Below, one piece after another: positions 34,211 through 45,919 of a DNA stretch of 64,000 nucleotides. The stretch lies in contig CM065300.1 in the NCBI GenBank assembly GCA_032871835.1, positions 110,791,088-110,855,087 on the forward strand, given 5' to 3'. Both the position numbers and the translations under genes were made by a program. The number at the start of each line of letters is the position of its first letter. The stretch's first letter is position 1. The DNA comes from Dipteronia dyeriana (Eukaryota; Streptophyta; Magnoliopsida; Sapindales; Sapindaceae). Under the pieces are notes generated by a model. The model made no database searches, was not told the origin of the DNA, and was given only the letters and a program-made list of their open reading frames with translations.

Positions 34211-36314
34211 TGTAGGAAAAAAGGGTTCAAAACACAACGGAAGCGTGAGAAAAAAAATTAGGGTTTGTGTATAAATAAAATTTTTCCCTTTTAATAACAA
34301 GAACCTTAACTCTAGATTAATTGATGTATATAAAAAGTATCGTACAATTTTTTTTGTGACAATTGAAAAAGCGTCGAATTGAATCCGCAAGATCTTCCAA
34401 TCCAATCACGAATGTGAATCACCTAGGAGTGTGGGCTCACTTTCTTTAAATTATATACATGAGGATGGAAACAAACAAAATCTTATTCTTTGTTAGTCAC
34501 AATAATCCTCTAAGAGAAAAAACCAAGAACGTCCGGTCACTTGTGAATTATCAATCAATTTGATTGAAACTCATGTGAACCTTGATTCGATGTTGTACAC
34601 AAAACCCTTTTGATGCAAAGGATACTAGTGTACTATCGAAAACAAAAACGTTCCCGCTTTTCTCTATGCTTGGCCGAATTCTTCACACGATGAGTTGGAC
34701 GAAGTTTTATTTTTATAACAATAAAAAAACCAATAAAAAAAAACTTCTCAAACCATAAATGTTTTCTTGGTCTAAATTTACAAGTAGTATATATAGGAGA
34801 CCAAATCCTCCCCTAAGAAGGATTTACTTGGTGGTTAAGAATCATTTCCTTAGGTAGATTTACTTGGTGGTTAAGAATCCTTTTCTAAAAAGAATTCTAT
34901 CCGACACCAAGGCTCCTAATCCAACTCAATAGTGTATTTGTAACCATATTAAAGACTTTCTAATTTGATTAGATAAATAATTCCTTATATTTTTCTACTT
35001 ATCAAATATAGTCTTTAATATTAATTATACTACCAACAATAGTATAATATTAGGAGACCATCTCCTAATAGAAAAAGATTTTGACTTTTAATTAAATAAT
35101 TAATTAATCACCAAATTAATTAATTTCCAGTTAATTAAATAATAAAATAATATAATATAATTAAGCTATTCTAAATAGCTATACCGCTCAACAAATTTAT
35201 ATGGACCAATATATTATTTTCTTATTTTATTAAATCCATTTGACCTTTATAAAAAGTCCACATGTGAACTAGACCCATTCTTACAAAAGGAAACAAGTCC
35301 ACATACCTCAATACAATTCTAGATGGACTAAATTGGTCCAGTAGAATATATCAAGTGATCCATACAAGTTCGTGTGGATTGGAGATCTTGGCGAGCTATC
35401 TAAATTTATGCCCCAATAGACACAACTCAATCACAATCAACAAATGATTCACTTAGGTCCGATCTATTTAATTTTAGTTCATTCCACTAAAGAACTAAAA
35501 TTGAACTATTAAATAAAGATAGAATAAGTTGATGTTGCTCATTCAAACCCTAGACAACCTTATTGGAGAAAGTGTATCCTCGTGAAGAATATCAGTAATC
35601 GCCAAGAGCTCATAGACCGCCTATAGCTCTCCAAGTTACCATATTTACTCATATGACCACATTTTGAACTTGGATATTTTGACTTGTCTAGAAGCCATGT
35701 TTCAATAGACATTATTGAAAACTTAACGTTAAGATTTAATATCCAGTACCTCAAAACATCCATATGATGATATTCTATTCTCATTTGATAAATGGAGCCA
35801 CGATGTCCATCACACTTGCAACCATAAGTCCATCATTTATCTAAGGATTGAGAATGACTCTCCGATTGTTTTCAAATGAAAACTTTTATCCACTGACGGT
35901 TCTAGATAAAGTATTTCATTTTGATCCTATTCAATGCACCCGGTGCACTAGATTCTTTTGGCCAAAGACACCACACTTTGATGATTTTAGACTCATCATA
36001 ACACATTTGTTACCACTCAAATGCTAGCAAAAGAATCTACAACTTTGACAAGATAAAGACGCCCAACCTTTTATCTTAAGTTGTGAATGTTATTCAAGAC
36101 TAGCTAAAGAATTGTGTCTACCTCATACATATTTAGATTTATGAAAAAATCTTCTTTTCTCATAGTCTTTTGACCTTATGATTAATTACTTTTGACAATT
36201 ATAATAATTAAACTATAAATGCTATAAGATTTGTGAAAATTGAAATCACTTTATTAATATGAAAAGATTGTCAAATATATTATTATACTCTTGCTATCGA
36301 GCATACTCCTAACA
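34211..36314 (-). repeat. 5' LTR of inner Cop-A element
   Basis: 2104 bp, homologous to 19194-21413. It is shorter mainly because of a deletion of roughly 100 bp at 35810/35811, which joins GATGTCCAT to CACACTTGCA. Its right end is CTCCTAACA (one change from ATCCTAACA). Confidence 0.92.
34786..34797 (-). promoter_or_regulatory. Putative TATA box of Cop-A LTR
   Basis: CCTATATATACT on the minus strand, about 575 bp before the LTR end. The same AGTATATATAGG block is present in the Cop-A LTRs near 5761 and 19778. It is the best candidate for the LTR promoter core. The transcription start is not determined. Confidence 0.5.
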
Positions 36315-37185
36315 CATAACAACCAACATTTTCAATTTTATCCTTATGGTTTTATTAACAAGAACTCTTGGGAGAATATTAATAAAATCACATTGAGTGT
36401 TTTTGCTAAGTTATCGACCTTCAATATATTTTCTCATGAATATCCCTCCTTTAAAAGTAGATATCCTTTGAGTCAATTGTCTAGTCTATCCTGCGTAACG
36501 AATTTTCTTGCTAAATTCTATTCATGAATACCCTTTGGGGGGTTAATACAGGAAACATAAAGCTCAACTAAACTTGGAGGCCGTAGGTGTTCCAAAACAC
36601 CTTCTCCCAGTCAATAATTTAAAGCGTGTGATCGAATTCCATAGAATGATTTACCAAGTTATCTAGATGCCAATTAGATATCTAAACCATTCAATGCATA
36701 TTAAAGCCAAAAGATATATATGAGTGGCACTCCTATGCTATATGACATCTTATCAAACAATGACAAATATTGCAATATTTACGGAAAAGTAAATAGCCAC
36801 AATTTTGGTCTGTCCTAGAAAAACAAGTAAATTACATTTGTTTGAAATACAAAAGCCTAAACCTAACTTGGTTAGCAAGTCATCAAGCCACAACCATCCA
36901 AAGGTCTAGTGTCCGGGCACTTGCATGCCCAAACCCTTATGCGGCAACTTCGGGTTACTATGGTGCTACTTTTTTTACTTCGAATTATTCAATTCTTCGA
37001 TTCTTCAAAAATTGAATATATTACAACAGATTTTTTTTATTACAACAATAAAATAAATAAAAACTTAGCAACTACCAAGAAGAAAATTATGGCGATGATA
37101 GGTCACCCTTCTTGTTACAATTCCAAAATAAAAATACATTGAAATTCTATGACAAAAATTGAGCAATAATCAATCACATTACAAA

Positions 37186-37238
<53 letters not shown>

Positions 37239-37361
37239 TTACATTCCAATGTAAATATATATGTGAATACATAGAGTGTCATCTCTTTCTAAAACATGCA
37301 TATTTACAATAAAAAGAAATAGATTCATGTATATATACATTAATTAATCAAGGGTACAACC
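36315..37361 (-). other. Outer Cop-A 5' leader, second part
   Basis: A continuation of the leader broken at 19193. It is non-coding and homologous to 33000-34194, and includes the TA tract at 37189-37236. It lacks the GC-rich repeat patch of the inner copy; in its place is a shorter sequence around 36900-36960. Confidence 0.82.
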
Positions 37362-37377
37362 AGGCTTCGATACAAAC
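37362..37377 (-). other. Decayed primer-binding site, outer Cop-A element
   Basis: On the minus strand GTTTGTATCGAAGCCT stands where the inner copy has ATTGGTATCAGAGCCA, directly after the LTR end CCCTACA. About five substitutions fit its being an older insertion. Confidence 0.75.
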
Positions 37378-37633
37378 TGTAGGGAAAAATCAAATCAAAA
37401 ACAGCGGAAGCAAAAAAAGGGGTTTGATTATATTTTTAAAATTTTCCTTTAAATGAAAGAACATTAACCCTTGATTAATTAACATTTATTGAAAGTATCG
37501 TCCCTTTTTCTCGTGACAATTGAAGTTGTGCGTAATTGAATCTGCATGATCTTTCAATTCAATCATGAACTTGTGTCACCTATGAGTTTGGGCTCCCTTT
37601 CTTTAAAATGTATACCTGAGGATACAAACAAAC
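37378..37633 (-). repeat. 5' LTR of outer Cop-A element, segment 1
   Basis: The LTR end of the outer element (TGTAGGGAAAAATC on +), homologous to 5172-5430. It is interrupted by the SIRE-like solo LTR after GATACAAACAAAC. Confidence 0.88.
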
Positions 37634-38446
37634 TGTTAGGTTTTACTTTGTATTGGCATTTATTCCATATCAAAATGATGTTTACTTGTAATGATTTAGT
37701 TGTTTAGATTCATGATGATTCAATCTTCAAGGAAGAAGAAACAACAAGTCAAAGCAAGTTCTAAGTCTTCAAGAGAAATGATGCAATATGGTTCTACAAA
37801 GGTATACTAAGACCTTATCTTTCTCTTACAAGGCTTAGGAAAACAAATACAATTCATTCATATGTGTCCCTGCATCGTTGTGCACCATGTATAACACATT
37901 CACACACTTGAAGATGAATGCTCATGCATTGGTTTAGAAATAACATGTTTTGGAATATGCATGATTGTGTTTGTCTGTGTATATGTTTGTATAACATGGA
38001 TATTGAAATTTAATTTAGTTTTAAATCATTCTTGATTGAGTTCCGGTCATTTTGGTTACTCATACTATTGATTTCAAGTTCTAAGTCAAAAGATACTACA
38101 CTTTCAACTCATGTTTCATACATTGTGTTCGTCTTCGTATATCGAGTCAAATTATTATTTTCTGGGTTCAGTATCTTATATGTCCATGCCCATGTGAGAG
38201 TTACGGTTTGTAATCCATAAATGGATTAAAAATCTGAGTTTGGAGGCCGAAGAACAGTCGATGAACGAGAAGGAAGGTCTAAAGAGAAAGAAGCAAGCAA
38301 AGCACTTCTTTCCCGAGATGGCGCCTGGCCATGTTGAGGCAGAAGGCTTGCTTCCCCGAGATGCCCATGCACCATCTAGGGCAGCAAGCTTGCTTGGCTT
38401 CTTCTTTCCCCTCTTGGTCATTTCACATGTCCAAGTTTCCCACTCC

Positions 38447-38455
38447 TTTATAAAC
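38447..38455 (+). promoter_or_regulatory. TATA box of SIRE-like LTR
   Basis: TTTATAAAC followed by CCC and a CT-rich stretch. It is conserved in position in the LTRs at 59020 (TTTATATATCCC) and 45920 (TTTATAAA, minus strand). Confidence 0.55.
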
Positions 38456-39367
38456 CCCTTTCCTCTCACATTTCATTCTAAGAAGAAATTTAAAACAAGT
38501 GTGCTGAAATTTTCTCTCTAAATTTGTTAAGCTTCCAAACACCATAACTTCTTCATTTAAACTCCGATTTGAGTGATTCAAAGTTGAGAGTGTTCATCTA
38601 TTTATCCTCTATATTTTCACTGAAGGTTTGAGTAAGTTTTGCTGCTTTTTTTGGTGTCTAATCATATAAAAACTGGACTGCACCTAAATCAACTAAGGTA
38701 TTGATTTTCTCTCAAAGTTTTCTTTTAAAACTTGGTCAATTCTCTTGGGTTTTCTTCTTCTACATATATTTGTACATTGTGAGTGTTTTGATTTGAGTTT
38801 TGAACTCTTTCAAAGCTAGGTTGAGTTTCAATTGAAATCATTCATGTTGAGTTAGGTTTTGATTTTGCCTATGTTATCACATGTTTGGGATTGTATTGTG
38901 CTAGCTTTGATTGATTGATTTTGTGAAAAATATTTCCTCACATATATTAGGCTCTCTTGGCCAAAATTCTCACATAATACATGTGCTTATGTTCTTTTGA
39001 GCTATTCATGTGTTTTGATGAATCTATGATTAGGAATATGCTCTAGAACTTTAGCTTAAATCTAATTGACTTTGTCATATGATTTTAGCATGTTTTTGGT
39101 TTGTGTGATTTAAACTTGATCTTGTGATTTATTAAACATATCTTGTGATTTAAGTTTAGATATATGCATGTATCTAGGTTGTGATTAATATTGAACATAT
39201 CTTACATAATCTAGATTGATTACACATGCATGATAAACTAGACTATATGTGATTTGTGCATTCATGCTCATGTCTAGTATTTTCCATAGGATGTGTTGAT
39301 CATAGCATTCTATGTTGCGTGCTTGTTTGCGTTTTGCATTCATGATCACCTAGATGCCTTATGAGAA

Positions 39368-39660
39368 GGAAGTCTTGACAATAGGTGTGAGACCTATGGT
39401 GTTGAGCAAGAAGTCTTGGCAATAGGTGTGAAGCCTTGGATTGTCGAGCAAGGAAGTCTTGGCTAAGGTCGGAAGGATCCGGATAGTCGAGCAAGAAGTC
39501 TTGCCTAGAGTTGGGAGAACTCAGATAGGTGAGCAAGGAAGTCTTGACTAGAGTCGTGTGGACTTAGTTGAGCAAGAAGTCTTGCCTTAGGTCGTGAGGA
39601 TCCGGATATGGTGAGCAAGGAAGTCTTGACAAGAGGTGTGAAGTCTCAGATTGTTGAGCA
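39368..39660 (+). repeat. LTR minisatellite, 7 units of about 42 bp
   Basis: Seven units begin (G)GAAGTCTTG and end GAGCAAG. Stems include TAGGT-GTGAG-ACCTA and GAGTT-GGGAG-AACTC. Other units pair with a mismatch or wobble. Confidence 0.88.
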
Positions 39661-39775
39661 TAGGGCGGCAACTTCTAGAGTAGGATAGGAGGGTAGTTTC
39701 TAGGTGAAGAGGTCACTTGAGAGATTGTACTTGTCTTATCTACTAGTGGATTTTGTTTGCCGGTGGCTGCTGGCT

Positions 39776-39807
39776 CGTGGATGTTTCCTCTTCAGACGTT
39801 TACCACG
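39776..39807 (+). other. Nested hairpin in SIRE-like LTR
   Basis: Outer stem CGTGG/CCACG is intact. The inner stem is partly broken here (CCTC-TTCA-GACG). Confidence 0.6.
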
Positions 39808-40119
39808 CTATATCTTGTGTCAACTTTTCTCTATCCCTATCTCTCTAATATTTGTATTGTGGATAGAACTCTTTATATATGTTCACTTCATTTCTATAAT
39901 AGAGATTGTGTATGTGTTACAATTACTTGTTTGTATCACACTTTGCTTGTGTTTATATATTGATTAATTGTCTTTAATTAATATATATATTGTGATGCAA
40001 GCAATCTAGAGGGACAAAATTTTGTTTGTTTCTAAGGGAGTCGAAAAAGGTTTCTAACCTATTCACCCCCTCCCCCCCTTTAGGTTAGCCTTGAGCATTT
40101 AACCGTGATTGTATTTTAA

Positions 40120-40548
40120 CAAACAAAATCTTTTTCTTTTGTTAGTCACAATAATCTTCCAAGAGAAAACCCAAGAACGTTCGGTCACTTGTGAATTATC
40201 CATCTATTTGATGGAAACTCGTGTGAACCCGATTCCATTTTTGTACACAAAATCCTATTGATGTAAAGGATACTAGTCCACTATCGAACAAAAAAACATT
40301 CCTCTTTTTTCTATGCTTGGCCGAATTTTACACACTATTTCTACGAGTTGGCCGAATTTTATGTAGAGCAACAACTAACTTTTTCTCCCCCAAAATTCTC
40401 TCTTAGCTGAAATCTCTCTTAGAAGTATATATTAGCTTGGCCGAAATCTACATAGGAGTATATATAGGTGTTCAAATCATCTCCTAAGGAGGATTTACTA
40501 AGTAGGTAAGAATCCTCTCACTATGAGGATTTACTTGGTGGCCAATAT
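40120..40548 (-). repeat. 5' LTR of outer Cop-A element, segment 2
   Basis: A continuation of the outer LTR (AACAAAATCTTTTTC onward), homologous to 5425-5850. It is interrupted after TTGGTGGCCAATA by a Cop-A solo LTR. Confidence 0.85.
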
Positions 40549-43021
40549 GTAGGAAAAAAACGGTTTAGAAACGCAACGGAAGCATGAGAAAAATGAATGA
40601 CGGTTTGCGTATATATAAAAAACAATTCCCTTTTATGCAACGAGAACCTTAACCCTAGATTAATTGATGTATATAAAAGTATTGTACCTTTTTCGTGTGA
40701 CGATTGAACAAGTGCCAAACTGATTCCGTAAGATCTTCCAATCCAATCACGAACGTGAAACACCTAGGAGTGTGGGCTCCCCTTTCTTTAAATTGTATTC
40801 TTGAGGATGGAGACAAAGCAAATATCTTTTCTTTGTTAGTTACAAATATCCTCCAAGAGAAAAATCCAAGAACGTCCGGTCACTGGTAAATTATCAATCG
40901 ATTTGATTGTAACTCGCGTGAACCTTGATTCGATGTTGTACACAAAACCCTTTTGATGTAAAGGATATTAGTATACTGTAGAATACAAAAACGTTCCCCT
41001 TTTTTCTCTACTTGGCTGAATTCACACACTATTGCTTAGAGATGATTGAATTTTGTCTAGAGTAAAATCAGATTTTTCTCCCTCAAAATTCCTATGATGG
41101 CCGAAACTCTCTTAGAAAAATAAGCTTGGCCGAAATTCACCTCTAATGTTCCTTAGTCATTACCAAAATTCTTCACACATATATATAGGTTCACAAATCC
41201 TTTCCTAAGAAGGATTCACTTGGTTGCAAGAATCATTTCCTTAGGTGGATTTATTTAGTAGTTAAGTGTCCTTATCTAAAAGGAAATCTAACTACTCCTA
41301 TAACCATATGTTGTTGCCCGAATTTTTGGGCTTTGATATAGATTAGGAGAGTTCAATCTTTCCTAAGAAGGATTACTTGATGGACAAGAATCCTATCCTT
41401 AGGTAGATTAACTTGGTGGTTATGAATCCTTTTCAAATAAGAATCTACCACTAAGTAGTTTTACTTGGTGATCAAGAATCCTTTTCCAAAAAGAATTCTT
41501 TTCTACACCAAGACTTCTAATCCAACTAAATAGTGTATTTGTAACCATATTAAAGACTTCCTAATTTGATTAGATAAATAACTTCTTTTATTTATATACT
41601 TATCAAATATAGTCTTTAACATTAACTATACTACCAACAATAGTATAGTTTTAGGAGACTATCTCCTAATAGAAAAAGATTTTGACTTTTAATTAAATAA
41701 TTAATTAATCAACAAATTAATTAATTTCCATTTAATTAAATAATAATAAAATAAAAATAATATATATAAGCTTTTCACCATAGCCTTTGCCGCCCATAAC
41801 TAGTATAAAGGCCATATATTATTTTTCTTATTTTATTAAATCCATTGGACATTAATAAAAAGTCCACATGTGAACTAGACCTATTCTTACAAAAAGAAAC
41901 AAGTTCACATACCTTATTACAATTCTAGATGGACCCCTATTGGTCTGGTAGAATATAATAAGTGATACATGCAAGTTCGTGTGGATTAGGGATCTTGGCG
42001 GGCTATCTAAATTTAAGCTCCAATAGACACAACCCAATCACAATCAACAAATGATTCACTTAGGTCCAATCTATTTAATTTTAGTTCATTCCACTAAAGA
42101 ACTAAAATTGAACTCTTAAATGAAAATAGAATAAGTTGATGTTACTCATTTGTACCCTAGACAACCTTATTGGAGAAAGTGTATCCTCGTGAAGAATGCC
42201 AGTAATCGCCAAGAGCTCATAGACTGCCTATAGCTCTCCAAGTTACCATATTTACTCATATAACCACATTTTGAACTTGGATATTTTGACTTGTCCAGGA
42301 GCCATATTTCAATAGACACTATTGAAAACTTAACGTTAATATTTAATATCCAATACCTCAAAACATCCATATGATGGTATTATACTCTCATTCAACAAAT
42401 GGAGCCACGATGTCCATATCTATAAATGAAGTCCTCTATCGATTAACAAATAAATACCACCAAACTATCGAGGATAGACTATGCACTATAAGTGTACTCA
42501 CTGATAGCTCAAATGATAACACTTGCAACCATAAGTCCATCATTTATCTCAGGATTGAGATAGACTCTTCGATTGTCTTCAAATGAAAACTTTTATCCAT
42601 TGACGATTCTAGATAAAGTATTTCATTTTGATCCTATTCAATGCACCCAGTGCACTAGATTCTTTTGGCCAAAGACACCACACTTTGATGATTTTAGACT
42701 CATCATAACACATTTGATCCCACTCAAATGCTAGCAAAAGATTCTACAACTTTGACAAGATAAAGGCGCCTAACCTTCTATCTTAAGTTGTGAATATTCA
42801 TTCAAGAGTAACTAAAGAATTGTGTCTACCTCATACATATCTAGATGTATGAACAACTCTTCTTTTCTCATAGTCATTTGACCTTATGATTATTTACTTT
42901 TGACAATTATAATAATAAAACTATAAATGCTATAAATTTGTTAAACTAGAAATCACTTTATTTATATGAAAAGATTGTTAATTAAAATATTACACTCTTG
43001 CTATTGAGCATAATCCTAACA
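40549..43021 (-). repeat. Cop-A solo LTR
   Basis: A 2473-bp complete Cop-A LTR (TGTAGGAAAAAAACGG on + to ATCCTAACA) inserted in the outer element's 5' LTR. Flanks are CAATA (40544-40548) and CAAGA (43022-43026), a 5-bp duplication with one change; the outer 3' LTR has the uninterrupted site GGCCAAGAATCC. There is no internal domain. It is longer than the other Cop-A LTRs because of extra sequence around 41280-41460. Confidence 0.88.
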
Positions 43022-44669
43022 CAAGAATCCTCACTCAAAGAAGATTTCTTTTCCACACCAAGACTCCAAATACAACTCAATAGTTTATTTATTCAATACC
43101 TAATTATTTAATATAAATTAAATTGTGACTATATCGAAACTTCCTAATTTGACCAATTGTCAATTAGAGTTTCGATAGAAATCAAATACTTTATAATTTG
43201 ACTAGATAAATAAATTCGTTTTATTTATCTACTTATCAAATACTATTTATCTACTTATCAAATATAGTATTTGATATTTATCATACTACCAACAATAGTA
43301 TGACACTAGGAGACCTTCTACTATTAGGAAAAAGATTTTGACATTTATCTATATAATTAATTAATTAACAAATTAATTAATTGACATTTAATAAAACAGT
43401 AAAATAAAATCAATATAATAGGCTATTATATGTATCCTTGCCGCCCAACTCCATACATGGGCATATATATTGTTTTTCCTTTTTATTAAATCCATTGGAC
43501 CAAAATAAAAGGTCCATATGTGAACTAGACCCATTCTTACTAAAAGAAACAAGTCCACATGCATGAATACAATTCCAGATGGACCCATAAATCGGTCCAG
43601 TAGAATATATCAAGTGATCCATGCAAGTTCATGTGAATTTGGGATCATGGTGGGTTATCTAAATTTAAGCTCGATTAGACATAACCTAATCACAATCAAC
43701 AAATGATTCACTTAGGTCCGATCTTTTAATTTTAGTTCATTCCACTAAAGAACTAAAATTGAACTCTTAAATAAAGGGAGAATAAGTTAATATTCCTCAT
43801 TCGTACCCTAGACAATCTTAATGGAGAAAGTGTATCCTTGTGATGAATACCAGTAATCGCCAAGAGATCATAGACCACCTATAGCTCTCTTAGTTACCAT
43901 ATTTATTCATGACCACGTTTTGAACTTGGATATTTTGACTTGTTCAGAAGCCATATTTCAATAAACACTATTGAAAACTTAACGTCATGATTTAATATCC
44001 AATACCACAAAATATCTGTATGATGATATTCTACTCACATTTCATAAATGGAGCCACGATGTCCATATCTTTAAATAAAGTCCTCTATCGATTAACAAAT
44101 AAATGCCACCAAACTATCGAGCATAGACTATGCTATATAATCATACTCATTAATAGCTCAAATTGTAACACTTGTAACCATAAGTTTATCATTTATCTTC
44201 GGATTGAGATAAACTCTCCGATTGTCTTCAAGATAAAAATTTTATCCATCGACGGTTCTAGATAATGTATTTTACTATGATCATATTCAATGCACCTAGT
44301 GCACAAGATTCTTTTGCCCAAAGAGACCACACTATGATGATTTTAGACTCATCATAACACATTTGATCCGACTCAAATGCTAGTAAAAGAATCTACAACT
44401 TTAACAAAGGAAACGAACCCAGCCTTTATCATAAGTTATGAATATTGTTCAAGACTAACTAATGAATTGTGTCTACCTCATACATATCTAGATGTACAAA
44501 CAATTCTTCTTTTCTCATAGTATTTTGACCTTTTTATTATTTACTTTTGACAATTATAATAATTAAACTATAAATGCAATAAAATAAGTTAAACTAGAAA
44601 TCACTTTATTAATATGAAAAGGTTGTCAAATACATTATTACACTCTTGCTATTGAGCATAATCCTAAAA
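43022..44669 (-). repeat. 5' LTR of outer Cop-A element, segment 3
   Basis: The last part of the outer 5' LTR, homologous to 5845-7470. A local duplication of TTATCTACTTATCAAATA occurs near 43230-43265. It ends CCTAAAA, one change from CCTAACA. Gypsy pol resumes directly after it. Confidence 0.88.
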
Positions 44670-44839
44670 CTTTTCTTGTGCAACACTACGAACTCAAAGA
44701 CAACGAGGAAAATTTATGTGCTAAACGTGACCTTCTCGAGGAGAAGTAGACTAGAACCCATCATACAATTGCTTGATTTGTAAACATCGGAAGTAATTGA
44801 GCTCCCCAACAAGACTCATCTCAAATTTATGAGACATAA
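44670..44839 (+). pseudogene. pol: Ty3/gypsy pol pseudogene, part 2
   Basis: Resumes the gypsy integrase C-terminal region cut at 5171. It reads QHYELKDNEENLCAKRDLLEEK, a conserved segment following the integrase core in plant gypsy elements, then a stop and decay. Its presence exactly at the far side of the outer Cop-A element proves the interruption. Confidence 0.8.
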
Positions 44840-45919
44840 TGACATGGACATTTTTGTCATTATAAAATCATACGTCAAACAATATTTATAGAAACCACAA
44901 CAATGCTTCAAATGTTTACAAAACAAGTACAATGGTAAGTCAGGTAATGTCCACAGGGAAAGGGAAATCAAATGGCTATAACTAGTAAATTAGTATTAAA
45001 CTAAAACAATGCATGAAAAGAACATTTAAATGGTTGGGTTTTTGAAAGGTTAATTATTATGGCTACAATTAGGCTAGTTAATCTAAAATACAATTTGTGT
45101 TAATATGAAAAGTTAAAGTGAGAAGATAAGATAATAGGGACAAAGAGTTGATGGATCACATAAGCAAGCAATGGGCCTACTGGTAATTATCATGAATGTA
45201 CATTATCAATTGTAACCAATCTAGCGGGTATAGAATTGGTTGTATATCCCTTATGAGTTTCCTATCTAGAAGATATAATATTGGTCACTCACAGGTGATT
45301 GTTCATGAATGCATATCTAAAAAATTAAGGGACTAATCTCTTTATAAATTCACCAACCTAGAGGGTATAGAATTGGTGCTTAATCTCTCACAAGCAACCA
45401 ACCTAGATCACCCATTTGAGATTAAATAAAGATTGAGATTAAAATGTCTTGATTTCACTCAAGGAGGATACTCTCGTCCAATCCTTCCATTCAAATGAGC
45501 TTAAGAGAATTGAATAGAAGGTATACCCAATTTCTCTATTCAAATAATTCCTCAAAAAATTTGCAAAGAAATGAGGGTACAATCTAAGACAAACTATTCT
45601 TGGAAACAATTAAATCTTTAATTAAACAAATTTAATAGATTTAATAAAGTAAATAAAGTTCAATGCAAGCCCAATATCCACAAATGTTCACATCAATCCC
45701 TTAGTGGGATTTTTCGCAACTCATGACAAATACATAAAAATAACTAGGATAAAAGAGATAGAGAAAACCCATATAGAGACTCCTTCCTTGAAGCTTTAAT
45801 CCAATCTCCAAGTGTCCTTGAGTAGATGAGAAAGATGATGGTTAGATTGGGAGAGGGATGATTCCTAAATCTGAGTTAGTAGTTAGAGATGTAGGAGAAG
45901 AGATGATGGGTGAAAGAGA

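Larger units (their letters stand above)
19194..36314 (-). mobile_element. Inner Cop-A copia element (contains a SIRE-like element)
   Basis: A minus-strand Ty1/copia element inserted in the leader of the outer Cop-A copy. It has a 3' LTR 19194-21413, PPT, pol, gag (split by the SIRE-like element at 24779-32433), leader, PBS 34195-34210 and 5' LTR 34211-36314. Flanks are CATAT (19189-19193) and CATAA (36315-36319), a target duplication with one substitution. It is the most completely preserved Cop-A copy here, but it is inactivated by nonsense changes in RT and RNase H and by loss of the RT catalytic box. Confidence 0.9.
37634..40119 (+). repeat. SIRE-like solo LTR
   Basis: About 2486 bp, starting TGTTAGGTTTTACTTTG and belonging to the same subfamily as 59020-61788. 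It has a TATA box at 38447-38455, a repeat array at 39368-39660, a nested hairpin at 39776-39807 and a C-rich tract at about 40065-40078. Flanks CAAAC (37629-37633) and CAAAC (40120-40124) give a 5-bp duplication, but then the LTR would end in TTTTAA, not CA. If it ends at ...TTTTAACA the duplication is only partial. No internal domain is present, so it formed by LTR-LTR recombination. Confidence 0.85.
5172..44669 (-). mobile_element. Outer Cop-A copia element, host of a 39.5-kb nest
   Basis: This minus-strand Ty1/copia element is bounded by LTRs at 5172-7470 and 37378-44669 (the latter split in three). After removal of insertions its own parts are: 3' LTR 5172-7470, pol 7471-8037 and 16753-18330, gag to 19000, 5' leader 19001-19193 and 36315-37361, decayed PBS 37362-37377, and 5' LTR. 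The reassembled 5' LTR (256 + about 424 + about 1643 bp) is about 2.32 kb against 2.30 kb for the 3' LTR. The flanks CATTT (5167-5171) and CTTTT (44670-44674) look like an aged target duplication. Gypsy pol reads on from one flank to the other, which supports the boundaries. Confidence 0.85.

Noticed and set aside
38032..38220. Short frames repeated in SIRE-like LTRs (also at 25181, 30592, 47895 and 59358) that might be small conserved proteins
   Set aside because: They are non-coding LTR sequence upstream of the TATA box, in different frames and lengths in each copy.
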